Shown here: positions 15,515-22,761 of the stretch, one piece after another | Position numbering within the stretch: position 1 is the stretch's first letter | Layout of the letters: each line of letters starts with the position of its first letter | NCBI GenBank assembly: GCA_039649115.1 | Contig: JBBWZQ010000015.1 | Location: 1 to 24,215, forward strand | Reading direction: 5' to 3' | Origin: DATEJJ01 sp039649115 | GTDB lineage: Bacteria; Actinomycetota; Actinomycetes; Mycobacteriales; Micromonosporaceae | Length of the DNA: 24,215 nucleotides | Program-made: the position numbers and the translations under genes | The notes under the pieces: generated by a model | Database searches by the model: none | Told to the model about the DNA's origin: nothing | The model's input: the letters and a program-made list of their open reading frames with translations, nothing else

Positions 15515-16555
15515 ATGACCGCCAGCGATACGCCTGAAGCCGTCTTTGTCCGGGCTTGCCGGGCAGAGCCCGTTCCGTACACTCCCGTCTGGTTCATGCG
15601 CCAGGCCGGGCGGTCCCTGCCCGAGTACCGGCAGGCGCGCGAGGGCGTACCGATGCTGGCCGCGTGCCGCCGCCCGGAACTGGTCTGCGAGCTGACGCTC
15701 CAGCCGGTACGCCGGCACGTGGTGGACGCGGCGATCCTGTTCAGCGACATCGTGGTGCCGCTCGTCGCCACCGGGGTCGACCTGGAGATCGTGCCCGGCG
15801 TGGGCCCGGTGGTCGCCGAGCCGATACGCGACCAGGCCGGCCTCGACAAGCTCCGGCCGCTGGACGCCTCGGACGTCGGCTTCGTCGCGGAGGCGATCCG
15901 GCTGGTCGTCGCGGAGCTGGCCGGTACGCCGCTGATCGGCTTTGCCGGCGCGCCGTTCACGCTCGCCAGCTACCTCGTCGAGGGCGGACCGTCCCGGCAC
16001 CACGAGCGCACCAAGGCGCTGATGTACCGGGCACCCGACCTGTGGCACGGGCTGTGCGCGCGGCTCGCCGAGATCACCCTGGAGTTCCTGCGGGTACAGG
16101 TGGCGGCGGGGGTGTCCGCGGTCCAGCTGTTCGACTCGTGGGCCGGCGCGCTGTCCGAGCAGGACTACCGGCGCTTCGTCATGCCGCACTCCGCCTACGT
16201 GCTGCGCGGCCTGTCCGATGCCGGGGTGCCGCGCATCCACTTCGGCGTCGGTACCCACCTGTTGCTGGGCGCGATGGCCGAAGCGGGCGCCGACGTGGTG
16301 GGCGTGGACTGGCGCACCCCGCTCGACGCGGCCGCCGACCTGCTCGGGCCGGGCGTCGCGCTGCAGGGCAACCTGGATCCGACGGTGCTGTTCGCGCCGT
16401 GGCCGGTCATCGAGGCCGAGGTGCGCCAGGTACTCGCGCAGAGCAAGGCCGCCGCGGGGCACGTGTTCAACCTGGGTCACGGGGTGCTGCCGGAGACCGA
16501 CCCGGACATCCTCACCCGGGTCGTCGCATTGGTGCACGAACTGTCGTCCCGGTAG
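15515..16555 (+). CDS. hemE: Uroporphyrinogen III decarboxylase
   Basis: This 346-residue cytoplasmic enzyme converts uroporphyrinogen III to coproporphyrinogen III. Signatures are PVWFMRQAGRSLPEYR near the N-terminus (substrate-binding arginines), ILFSDIVVPL with the catalytic Asp, GFAGAPFTLASY, QLFDSWAGAL, GVDWRTPLD and LQGNLDP. The length is typical. Two in-frame ATGs exist, at 15503 and 15515. The second fits the family N-terminus and leaves a -10-like element intact, so it is preferred. In actinobacteria its product feeds CgoX and ChdC, both encoded about 2-3 kb downstream here on the same strand but separated by two minus-strand genes. It converges with the M50-type gene, and the two stop codons sit in one hairpin. 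Confidence 0.97.
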   Translation: MTASDTPEAVFVRACRAEPVPYTPVWFMRQAGRSLPEYRQAREGVPMLAACRRPELVCELTLQPVRRHVVDAAILFSDIVVPLVATGVDLEIVPGVGPVVAEPIRDQAGLDKLRPLDASDVGFVAEAIRLVVAELAGTPLIGFAGAPFTLASYLVEGGPSRHHERTKALMYRAPDLWHGLCARLAEITLEFLRVQVAAGVSAVQLFDSWAGALSEQDYRRFVMPHSAYVLRGLSDAGVPRIHFGVGTHLLLGAMAEAGADVVGVDWRTPLDAAADLLGPGVALQGNLDPTVLFAPWPVIEAEVRQVLAQSKAAAGHVFNLGHGVLPETDPDILTRVVALVHELSSR

Positions 16556-16567
16556 CGCTTCGCTACC
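16551..16567. terminator. Hairpin spanning both stop codons of hemE and the M50-type gene
   Basis: GGTAGCG (16551-16557) and CGCTACC (16561-16567) form a 7-bp stem with a CTT loop. The hemE stop (16553-16555) and the opposing gene's stop (16563-16565) are both in the stem. With no T-run on either side it is not a classic intrinsic terminator, but its symmetry would serve both strands. Confidence 0.5.
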
Positions 16568-17321
16568 CGGCCGGCTGGGCCACGACTCCCAGCAGGATGG
16601 CGGCCCCGAGGACCAGCGCGGCCAGCGTGGCGAGCCAGAAGAAGCCCACCCACAGCGGTGCGGGGATGTGGGTCTGCTCCTTCAGCCGGTACCCGTCGGA
16701 GCTCTTGTCCGGCTTCTTGGACTCCTTCGCCGCGCGCCTTGCGCCGAGGTAGTACACGACGTGCCGGAAGCCGCCGATCAGCAGGAACCAGATCCACGTG
16801 AAGGCGAACACGGTCTGCGCGCCGTCCGACCCGTACCGGGCGAACAGGAATATCACCGCGCCGACCGCCACGACGATCAGCGCACCGCGCAGGTGGGCCA
16901 TCTGCAGCAGCAGGATCGCGAGGAACAGCAGGCTCAGCCACAGCACCGCCCTGGTCGCGCCGTGCACCAGCAGCAGCGCCCCGATCAGCCCGAACATGGA
17001 CGGGCTGAGGTAGCCCATCATCGTGGTCACGAAGGTGGCGAGCCCGCTCGTGCCGGAGTAGGTGGTCAGGTTGCCGTTCTTGCGGTGGGCCAGGTGCACG
17101 GACTTGACGGTGCCGCCGAGCACCGACGCGAACAGGGCATGGCCGCCCTCGTGCGCGATGCTGATCGAGAACCGGATGACCGGCCAGCTGACCGTCACGA
17201 TGACCAGCGCCAGCAGTCCGGTCAGCACGATCAGCATGGCCGGGTGGTGGGCCTGCGGCGCCGGCGCCGCCTCCGCGAGCACGCTGTCCGCAGCGAGAAC
17301 CGTGAATGCGGCACCAATCAC
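16563..17321 (-). CDS. M50-like (M50B) membrane metallopeptidase family protein
   Basis: This polytopic membrane protein has about 252 residues and roughly six hydrophobic segments. The HExxH-type motif is AHEGGHAL (His57, Glu58, His61 from the chosen start), close after a first helix, as in M50B-like proteins; it is followed by SVLGGTVKSVHLAHRKNGNLTTYSG. The second zinc-ligand motif of true site-2 proteases (NxxPxxxLDG) is not recognisable, so peptidase activity is unproven. Two GTG starts are possible: 17330, or 17321 three codons later. The latter is preferred because TAACGT ends 7 nt before it; the former would place its start codon inside that element. A basic cytoplasmic segment (RRAAKESKKPDKSS) precedes the last helix. 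It lies inside the heme gene neighbourhood, but no functional tie is visible. Confidence 0.8.
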   Translation of the reverse strand: MIGAAFTVLAADSVLAEAAPAPQAHHPAMLIVLTGLLALVIVTVSWPVIRFSISIAHEGGHALFASVLGGTVKSVHLAHRKNGNLTTYSGTSGLATFVTTMMGYLSPSMFGLIGALLLVHGATRAVLWLSLLFLAILLLQMAHLRGALIVVAVGAVIFLFARYGSDGAQTVFAFTWIWFLLIGGFRHVVYYLGARRAAKESKKPDKSSDGYRLKEQTHIPAPLWVGFFWLATLAALVLGAAILLGVVAQPAG

Positions 17322-17328
17322 GATCGGC

Positions 17329-17334
17329 ACGTTA
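17329..17334 (-). promoter_or_regulatory. Putative -10 element of the M50-like gene
   Basis: On the minus strand TAACGT lies 7 nt before the GTG at 17321. It decides between two candidate starts, since the alternative GTG (17330-17328) overlaps it. Confidence 0.4.
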
Positions 17335-17384
17335 CCGGTGTGGCGGTGTCCTGTGCGTCCCCGATCCGGTCGGATCGACGTCGG

Positions 17385-18248
17385 TCAGGAGATCCACCCG
17401 TGGTCGCGGGCGGTGTCCGTGAGCGGCGAGTCGAGCAGCCGGTCCACGGCGGGACGGGACCGACCCAACCGCAGCCGTACCGCCTCGGCGATCTCCGGCG
17501 CGCGCCTGGGTGCCAGCTCGAGCAGGCCCTCCGCGATGGCCCACCAGTACCCTTCGGTGTCCGGACCCGGCGGGCAGCCGGCCCGGTACCAGTCGGCCAG
17601 CCCGCCGAGCAGGTCGTCCCCGACGCCGTCCGGGTCGGTCAGCCGCAGCGCCGCGCAGACCTTCGGCACCACCTCGTCGTCCCAGCCGGCGAGGTGCGCG
17701 CGCACCAGGGTGTGCAGCGAGGTGTCACCGAGCGCGCCGGCGGACTCGATCTCCAGCGCGTACACGTTGGGCGCGGTCAGCCGCTGGCGCAGCACCGGCA
17801 GGATCCGCGCGTCCGCCCGCCGGGCCAGGCCCAGCATGGCCTCGCACCGGGTGTCGTCGTGGCCGTCGTCGAGCCGGCCGGCCAGCGCGTCGCGCAGCTC
17901 CGGGCTGTCCATGTCGGAGAGCTGGGTGCCCAGCGCGAAGCAGGCCCAGTCGCGGACGTCCTCGTCGGCGTCGCGGCTGAGCATGATCAGGCTGCTCACC
18001 ACCGCGTCGCGCTTGTTCGGATCTTCGCCGCTGAGCTGGCCGAGCGCGGGCAGCACCTGGGCGGCCGCCCGACGGATCTCCGGGTCGGGGTGCCCGGCCA
18101 GGTCGAGGGCCACGGGCAGGGCGTCAGGGTCGGCGGTGTCCGGGTCGGCGCAGCGCATCAGCGCGGAGGCGAGCTCGGGGGTGGGCGTGCTCGGATCCGC
18201 GGCGAGCGCAGCGAGGTCGGTAGAACCGCCGGTCGCTTCCTGGTTCAC
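17385..18248 (-). CDS. HEAT/armadillo-like helical repeat protein
   Basis: This Leu/Ala/Asp-rich soluble protein of about 287 residues is built of paired helices typical of HEAT repeats, for example HPDPEIRRAAAQVLPALGQL, DADEDVRDWACFALGTQL and DDTRCEAMLGLARRADARIL. Such proteins act as binding scaffolds; partner and role are unknown. The start is uncertain. The frame is open to an ATG at 18332, there is another ATG at 18263, and a GTG at 18248 (reading MNQEATGGSTDL). I prefer 18248 because a CACACT hexamer stands 6 nt before it, matching the arrangement at other genes here, and because the longer versions add Arg-rich low-complexity residues. It is divergent from cgoX across a gap of about 170 nt. 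Confidence 0.75.
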   Translation of the reverse strand: MNQEATGGSTDLAALAADPSTPTPELASALMRCADPDTADPDALPVALDLAGHPDPEIRRAAAQVLPALGQLSGEDPNKRDAVVSSLIMLSRDADEDVRDWACFALGTQLSDMDSPELRDALAGRLDDGHDDTRCEAMLGLARRADARILPVLRQRLTAPNVYALEIESAGALGDTSLHTLVRAHLAGWDDEVVPKVCAALRLTDPDGVGDDLLGGLADWYRAGCPPGPDTEGYWWAIAEGLLELAPRRAPEIAEAVRLRLGRSRPAVDRLLDSPLTDTARDHGWIS

Positions 18249-18254
18249 TCCTAG

Positions 18255-18260
18255 AGTGTG
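18255..18260 (-). promoter_or_regulatory. Possible -10 element of the HEAT-repeat gene
   Basis: On the minus strand CACACT lies 6 nt before the GTG at 18248, identical in sequence and spacing to the element before the first propeller gene. It is weak as a consensus match. Confidence 0.25.
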
Positions 18261-18415
18261 CATCCGCCGGACCACCCGTGGGGCTCTCGCCGTGCTTGCT
18301 CTGCGGGTACAGATGGGTCTCGCGTGGTCCACAGGGCTTTTGTGACCTGTGTCTCACCTGGCAGTTAGGGTGCCCTGTCTCCCGAACTGCGAGGTTCTGC
18401 TGTCAAGGTTGAGGC

Positions 18416-19870
18416 ATGACGGCCGAGGACGCGCGCGGCGATACCCGCCCGGTTCCCCGGGTCGCGGTGGTCGGCGGCGGCATCACCGGCCTGGCGGCCG
18501 CGCTGCGGCTGCGCGAGCGGCTCGGCCGCCGCGCCGACGTGTGGCTCATCGACCAGGCCGCCGCGCTGGGCGGCAAGCTGCGCACCGGCGAGCTGGCCGG
18601 GGCGCCGCTGGAGGCGGGTGCCGAGTCTTTTCTGGTACGGGGTGCCGACGGCGCGCCGAGCGCCGCGGTGCTGCTCGCCCAGCGTGTCGGACTCGGGGAC
18701 GCGCTGCGCCACCCGGCCGAGGTGCCGGCCGCGCTGGCGATCGGCGGTCGGCTGCTGCCGATCCCGCCCGGCACGCTGATGGGCGTACCCGCTGATCCTG
18801 CCGCGCTGGGCGGCGTGGCGCAGCCGGCCGCGGACGCCGACCACGACGCGGGTCTGCCGCTCCTCGGGCCGGACGAGGACGTCTCCGTCGGCGACCTGGT
18901 GCGCGACCGGATGGGTGACCAGATCGTGGACCGGCTGGTCGACCCGCTGCTCGGCGGGGTGTACGCCGGCCGCGCCGACGACCTCTCGCTGGCCGCCACC
19001 ATGCCCGCGCTCGCCTCGGCCTGCCGGGTGAGCGGCACGCTGACCGGGGCGGTGCGGGTGGCGCTCGACCGCGGGCGGACCCGCCGGAGCCCCGGACCGA
19101 TGTTCGCGACCGTCGAGGGCGGGATGAGCCGGCTGGTCGACGCGGTGGCGCGGCGCGCGGACGCGCGAGTGCGGCTGGGCCTGCCGGTGCGCGAGCTGCG
19201 CCGCGCGCACGGCGGCTGGCGCCTGGCGCTCGGCTCGACGCGCGATCCCGAGTCGCTCGACGTGGACGCGCTGGTGCTCGCGGTGCCGGCCCGGCCGGCC
19301 GCGCGGCTGCTCGCCGGGGTCAGCCCCGGCGCCGCGGCCGAGGTGGCGGAGCTGGACTACGCCAGTGTCGCGCTGGTCTCGCTGGCCGTACCCTGGACCG
19401 GTGAGCTGCCCCGGTTGTCCGGGTTTTTGGTGCCCGCCACCGAGGGGTACGCCGTGAAGGCGCTGACGATCGTCACCCGGAAGTGGCCGCAGCTGGCCGG
19501 GCACGGGCTCGCGCTGCTGCGCGCGTCGGTCGGCCGGTACCGCGACGCGGTGCCGCTGCAGCGTCCGGACGGTGAGCTGATCGCCCTGGTACAGGAGGAG
19601 TTGGGCGCCCTGTTGCCGGCCGGGCTGCCCGCGCCGGTCGCGGCCACCGTGACGCGGTGGGGTGGCGCGCTGCCGCAGTACGCGCCCGGGCACCTGGACC
19701 GCGTCGCGCGGGCCCGGGCGGCGCTGGCCGCGGAGAACATCGCGCTGGCCGGCGAGAGTCTCGCGCTGGCCGGTGCCGCCTACGACGGGGTCGGCATCCC
19801 GGCCTGCGTCCGGTCCGGCTGGACGGCGGCGGACCAGGTGGTCGACGCTCTGAAAGGATGGCCGACATGA
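18416..19870 (+). CDS. hemG: Coproporphyrinogen III oxidase / protoporphyrinogen oxidase (FAD), HemY/CgoX type
   Basis: This 484-residue flavoenzyme has an FAD-binding Rossmann motif, VAVVGGGITGLAAAL (17-31), followed by GGKLRT (52-57). Its C-terminal FAD segment is LAGAAYDGVGIPACVRSGWTAADQ. Actinobacterial members mainly oxidise coproporphyrinogen III to coproporphyrin III, so cgoX (hemY) is the modern name; hemG is the common annotation. The chdC gene overlaps its stop (ATGA at 19867-19870), which supports the coproporphyrin-dependent route. There is no strong SD. CAAGGT ends 6 nt before the ATG, and a TAGGGT at 18366-18371 with TGTGAC 19 nt upstream is an alternative promoter. The protein is slightly longer than many relatives because of the first ~14 residues. 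Confidence 0.93.
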   Translation: MTAEDARGDTRPVPRVAVVGGGITGLAAALRLRERLGRRADVWLIDQAAALGGKLRTGELAGAPLEAGAESFLVRGADGAPSAAVLLAQRVGLGDALRHPAEVPAALAIGGRLLPIPPGTLMGVPADPAALGGVAQPAADADHDAGLPLLGPDEDVSVGDLVRDRMGDQIVDRLVDPLLGGVYAGRADDLSLAATMPALASACRVSGTLTGAVRVALDRGRTRRSPGPMFATVEGGMSRLVDAVARRADARVRLGLPVRELRRAHGGWRLALGSTRDPESLDVDALVLAVPARPAARLLAGVSPGAAAEVAELDYASVALVSLAVPWTGELPRLSGFLVPATEGYAVKALTIVTRKWPQLAGHGLALLRASVGRYRDAVPLQRPDGELIALVQEELGALLPAGLPAPVAATVTRWGGALPQYAPGHLDRVARARAALAAENIALAGESLALAGAAYDGVGIPACVRSGWTAADQVVDALKGWPT

Positions 19871-20571
19871 CGGACGAGCAGACCAACGCGGCCCGCATCC
19901 GGGAGCTCAACGCGACCGTCCGGTACACCATGTGGTCGGTGTTCCGCGCGGCCCGGCCGCTGCCCGCGCGCCGCGACCAGCTGGTGTCCGAGGTGGACAC
20001 TCTGATCGAGCAGCTGGCCGGGAAGGACGTCGTGGTGCGCGGCACCTACGACGTGTCCGCGCTGCGCGCCGACGCCGACGTGCTGATCTGGTGGCATGCG
20101 TCCAGCGCCGACCTGCTGCAGGAGGCGTACGGGGCACTGCGCCGCACCGAACTGGGCCGGCACCTGGAGCCCGTCTGGTCGCAGGCGGCCCTGCACCGGC
20201 CGGCGGAGTTCAACAAGAGCCACCTGCCCGCGTTCCTGGCCGGCGAGGCGCCGCGCGCGTACGTGTGCGTGTACCCGTTCGTGCGCTCCTACGAGTGGTA
20301 CCTGCTGCCCGACGACGAGCGCCGCGAGATGCTCGCCGAGCACGGCCGGCAGGCGCGCGGGTACACCGACGTGCGCGCGAACACCGTGGCCAGCTTCGCG
20401 CTCGGCGACTACGAGTGGATCCTCGCCTTCGAGGCCGACGAGCTGCACCGGATCGTGGACCTGATGCGGGACCTGCGGGCCTCCCGGGCGCGCCGGCACG
20501 TGCGCGAGGAGGTGCCGTTCTACACCGGCCGCCGCCGGTCGGTCGCCGAGCTGGTCAGCTCGTTGCCCTGA
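19867..20571 (+). CDS. chdC: Coproheme decarboxylase (hydrogen peroxide-dependent heme synthase)
   Basis: This 234-residue member of the chlorite dismutase-like family carries out the last step of coproporphyrin-dependent heme synthesis, converting iron-coproporphyrin III to heme b with H2O2. Proximal ligand His159 (LAEHGRQARGY), catalytic Tyr136 (VYPFVRSYEWY), Arg140 and the distal His119 (NKSHLPAF) each fall one position after the residues I recall for the Corynebacterium diphtheriae enzyme (158, 135, 139, 118). It therefore looks like an active actinobacterial-type enzyme. The start at 19867 gives an ATGA overlap with cgoX and an AAAGGA SD 8 nt upstream; an ATG at 19858 is the alternative. 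The last 52 nt overlap the acetyltransferase gene on the opposite strand. Confidence 0.96.
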   Translation: MTDEQTNAARIRELNATVRYTMWSVFRAARPLPARRDQLVSEVDTLIEQLAGKDVVVRGTYDVSALRADADVLIWWHASSADLLQEAYGALRRTELGRHLEPVWSQAALHRPAEFNKSHLPAFLAGEAPRAYVCVYPFVRSYEWYLLPDDERREMLAEHGRQARGYTDVRANTVASFALGDYEWILAFEADELHRIVDLMRDLRASRARRHVREEVPFYTGRRRSVAELVSSLP

Positions 20572-21044
20572 CGGTTCTCCGTCACCGCGCGCTCCATCGG
20601 GACGTGCGGGATGCCGTCGTCCATGTACTCGGGCCCGCTGGCGGCGTAGCCGAAGCCGGCATAGAAGCCGACCAGGTACGCCTGCGCGTCCAGAGTGGAC
20701 GGCTGGCTGCCGATCAGGTCGAGCGCCGAGCGCATGAGCAGCTTCGCCGCGCCGGTGCCGCGCAGCTTCTCCGCCACGCAGACCCGGCCGATGCGGGCCA
20801 ACCCGTCCGGCTGGCGCAGCAGGCGCAGGTATGCGCTGGGCGTGCCCGCGTCCTCCAGCCAGAGGTGCTGGGTACCCGGCTCCAGGTCCTTCCCGTCCAG
20901 CTCCGGGTAGGGGCACCGCTGCTCCACCACGAACACGTCCACGCGCAGCCGAAGCAGTCCGTACAGGGTGACCGTGTCCAGTTCGTTGAACGCGGCCACG
21001 TGTGGGCCGGTCAGTACCGTTTGCTTCCGGTCGGGTACGGTCAC
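20520..21044 (-). CDS. ElaA-like GNAT-family N-acetyltransferase
   Basis: This 174-residue protein has the ElaA pattern LYGLLRLRVDVFVVEQRCPYPELDGKDL (28-54) and an acetyl-CoA motif RVCVAEKLRGTGAAKLLM (87-104), then LVGFYAGFGY and a typical closing GIPHVPMER. The substrate is unknown. After residue 152 a polar tail of ~22 residues (up to RRRPV) runs antisense into the end of chdC and has no look of a conserved domain. The GTG at 21044 is supported by TACCAT 6 nt upstream. It is the last gene of a minus-strand run after msrB (33-nt gap). Confidence 0.88.
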   Translation of the reverse strand: MTVPDRKQTVLTGPHVAAFNELDTVTLYGLLRLRVDVFVVEQRCPYPELDGKDLEPGTQHLWLEDAGTPSAYLRLLRQPDGLARIGRVCVAEKLRGTGAAKLLMRSALDLIGSQPSTLDAQAYLVGFYAGFGYAASGPEYMDDGIPHVPMERAVTENRQGNELTSSATDRRRPV

Positions 21045-21050
21045 GGCGGC

Positions 21051-21056
21051 ATGGTA
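21051..21056 (-). promoter_or_regulatory. Putative -10 element of the GNAT gene
   Basis: On the minus strand TACCAT lies 6 nt before the GTG start with no SD. A CTGAAC about 19 nt upstream is a weak -35 candidate within the msrB 3' end. Confidence 0.4.
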
Positions 21057-21077
21057 GCGCGTCCGCCGCCGCCCCGT

Positions 21078-21479
21078 TCAGTCCCCGGCCGGTTCGAGGG
21101 TCATGCTGATGCTGTTGATGCAGTAGCGGGCGTCCTTCGGGGTGAAGCCCTCGCCCTTGAACAGGTGCCCGAGGTGGGAATCACACCGGGCACACCGCAC
21201 CTCGGTGCGGTCCATGCCCTGCGACCGATCCTCCAGGTAGCGGATCGCGCCGGGCAGCGCCTCGTCGAACGACGGCCAGCCGCAGTGCGAGTCGAACTTC
21301 GTGTCGCTGCTGAACAGCTGGGCACCGCACGCGCGGCAGTGGTACAGGCCCTTGGTCTTCGTCGACGTGTACTCGCCGACCCACGGCGCCTCGGTGCCCG
21401 CCTGGCGCAGCACGCGGAACTCGTCGGGCGACAGGCGTACCCGCCACTCCTCGTCGGTGCTCGGCAGTTGTTCAGCCAT
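21078..21479 (-). CDS. msrB: Peptide-methionine (R)-S-oxide reductase
   Basis: This 133-residue cytoplasmic repair enzyme reduces methionine-R-sulfoxide in proteins. Zinc cysteines are Cys48/Cys51 (CRAC) and Cys96/Cys99 (CARC), the resolving Cys66 is in SHCGWPSF, and the catalytic Cys120 is in ARYCINSIS. All key residues are present and the length is normal. The ATG overlaps the stop of the upstream DUF559 gene by 8 nt, allowing coupling. In addition a -10-like TACCGT lies 6 nt before the ATG inside that gene, so it may also have its own transcript. No thioredoxin gene is adjacent. Confidence 0.97.
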   Translation of the reverse strand: MAEQLPSTDEEWRVRLSPDEFRVLRQAGTEAPWVGEYTSTKTKGLYHCRACGAQLFSSDTKFDSHCGWPSFDEALPGAIRYLEDRSQGMDRTEVRCARCDSHLGHLFKGEGFTPKDARYCINSISMTLEPAGD

Positions 21480-22389
21480 GCCCCAACGGTAACCGACTCC
21501 GATCGCGGCGCAGCATCTCCCGGACCTGGGCCACCACCTCCTCGGGCCGCCGGGTGAGGTCGCGCCAGGTGAAGCGCAGCACCGTCCAGCCCTCGGTGAC
21601 CAGCCGGTTCTGCCGCTCGCGGTCGCGCTCGAAGCGCTCGGGCGTCACGTGGTGGGCCCGGCCGTCCACCTCGACCACCAGGCGCTCCCGGTCGAACACG
21701 ATGTCCGCGACCCCGATCAGGGCACCCACGCCGTCGTGCAGCCCGACGTTGGCCCGCCAGCCCGTGAGGCCGGCCCGGCGCAGCAGCCCGAGAGCCACCC
21801 GCTCGGCACCCGAGTGCGCTCCGGAGCCCGCCAACCGGGCCATGCGCGCCATGCGACCGGCGCCGCGCCGCCCGGCGAACGCCCGCACCCGGGACGCGAA
21901 GTCGTCCGGCGTGATCCACCGCTGCTGGAAGGCGCGGTCGAGCAGGTCCGGTGCGACCGTGTCGGGCAGGAGCCGTACGCAGTCGAAGACGGTCCGTGGC
22001 CTGCTCGTGACGAGGACGCCGCCGAGCAGGTGCACGTCCCGGGGAGCGACGGGGTCGCGCAGAATCAGCCCCACCGGCCGGTACGGGTGGCTGCCGCGCG
22101 CCAGGGCCAGACAGGGGACGCTGTCCGGTACGGGCATCGCGTGCATCCGGGCGGCCGACGGCCCGGCCAGCACCGCCCCGGGCACCGCGAGGCTCGCCGC
22201 CACGTCGCGCAGTCCCACACTCATCCGGGTCCCGCAGCCCGCGAGCACCGGCCCGAGTATCCGCACCCACTCGCCGGTCGCCAGCCGGCGGCGGATCTGA
22301 TAGGCGGAGTAGCCGCATCCCCTCGCCTGAGCGCGGGTGAAGAGCCCGCGCTGGCCGGCGGCGATCTTGGTGAGTGACAGGGCGTCCAC
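21472..22389 (-). CDS. AbiEi-like/DUF559 protein with Vsr-type endonuclease fold
   Basis: This 305-residue protein has an N-terminal winged-helix-like segment (~7-50, TKIAAGQRGLFTRAQARGCGYSAYQIRRRLATGEWVRI) resembling the AbiEi antitoxin N-domain, and a middle region of the same group (LLGGVLVTSRPRTVFDCVRLL). Its C-terminal DUF559/Vsr-like PD-(D/E)xK domain has Glu196 (SGAE), Asp229 (GVADIVF), Glu240/Asp242 (VVEVDG) and the closing RQNRLVTEGWTVLRFTWRDL. Such proteins are abundant in actinobacteria, usually without a cognate AbiEii toxin, and none is encoded here. Nuclease activity is inferred from the motif only. The GTG at 22389 has neither a convincing SD nor a -10 in the usual place; GTG versus a later start is open. 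Confidence 0.82.
   Translation of the reverse strand: MDALSLTKIAAGQRGLFTRAQARGCGYSAYQIRRRLATGEWVRILGPVLAGCGTRMSVGLRDVAASLAVPGAVLAGPSAARMHAMPVPDSVPCLALARGSHPYRPVGLILRDPVAPRDVHLLGGVLVTSRPRTVFDCVRLLPDTVAPDLLDRAFQQRWITPDDFASRVRAFAGRRGAGRMARMARLAGSGAHSGAERVALGLLRRAGLTGWRANVGLHDGVGALIGVADIVFDRERLVVEVDGRAHHVTPERFERDRERQNRLVTEGWTVLRFTWRDLTRRPEEVVAQVREMLRRDRSRLPLGHG
21486..21491 (-). promoter_or_regulatory. Putative internal -10 element of msrB
   Basis: On the minus strand TACCGT lies 6 nt before the msrB ATG, inside the last codons of the preceding gene. Confidence 0.35.
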
Positions 22390-22473
22390 GGCTGTCGAGG
22401 ATGCCGGGACCGCGCCTGCCGCGCGACCCCCGCCGGCCGATCTGTGGATAACCCCGCCGCATGATCGTCACCT

Positions 22474-22553
22474 GCCGGAGGAACGGGCAGTCACCTACGC
22501 ACTTCTCCGGCAACTCCTGATCACCGCCCTACTCTGCGACCACCTTGATCATG
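22474..22553. repeat. Palindromic intergenic repeat, copy A
   Basis: A 38-nt imperfect palindrome (22474-22511) has arms GCCGGAGGA and TTCTCCGGC. It is followed by 7 nt, GATCAC (22519-22524), a 21-nt spacer and TGATCATG (22546-22553). Copy B at 22792-22868 has the same order of parts. An ATGATC at 22461 lies just upstream. Confidence 0.7.
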
Positions 22554-22614
22554 CCGGGACGCGACGGCTGCGAGCGCGCGGCCGGGGCGGCGGCCGGGGC
22601 GGTGCGGCGCGGCC

Positions 22615-22761
22615 GGAACGGCGGCCGGGGGCGGTGCGGCCGGAACGGTGGCCGGGGTGGTGCGGCCGGAACGGTGGCCGGGGTGGTGCGGCCGGAACGG
22701 TGGCCGGGGTGGTGCGGCCGGAACGGTGGCCGGGGTGGTGCGGCCGGAACGGTGGCCGGGG
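22615..22761. repeat. 26-bp tandem repeat array
   Basis: Four identical 26-bp units begin at 22642, 22668, 22694 and 22720 (unit begins GGAACGGTGG and ends GTGCGGCC). They are preceded by one degenerate 27-nt unit (22615-22641) and followed by a 16-nt partial unit (22746-22761). The unit length is not a multiple of three, so the array is not selected as coding. More degenerate GGCCGGGGCGG copies extend upstream to about 22580. Confidence 0.9.

Noticed and set aside
18340..18371. Conventional promoter TGTGAC-19 nt-TAGGGT for cgoX
   Set aside because: The spacing is long and the -35 match is partial. It is kept only as an alternative in the cgoX entry, not as a separate feature.
22642..22761. 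CRISPR array
   Set aside because: The repeats are contiguous with no unique spacers, and no cas genes are nearby.
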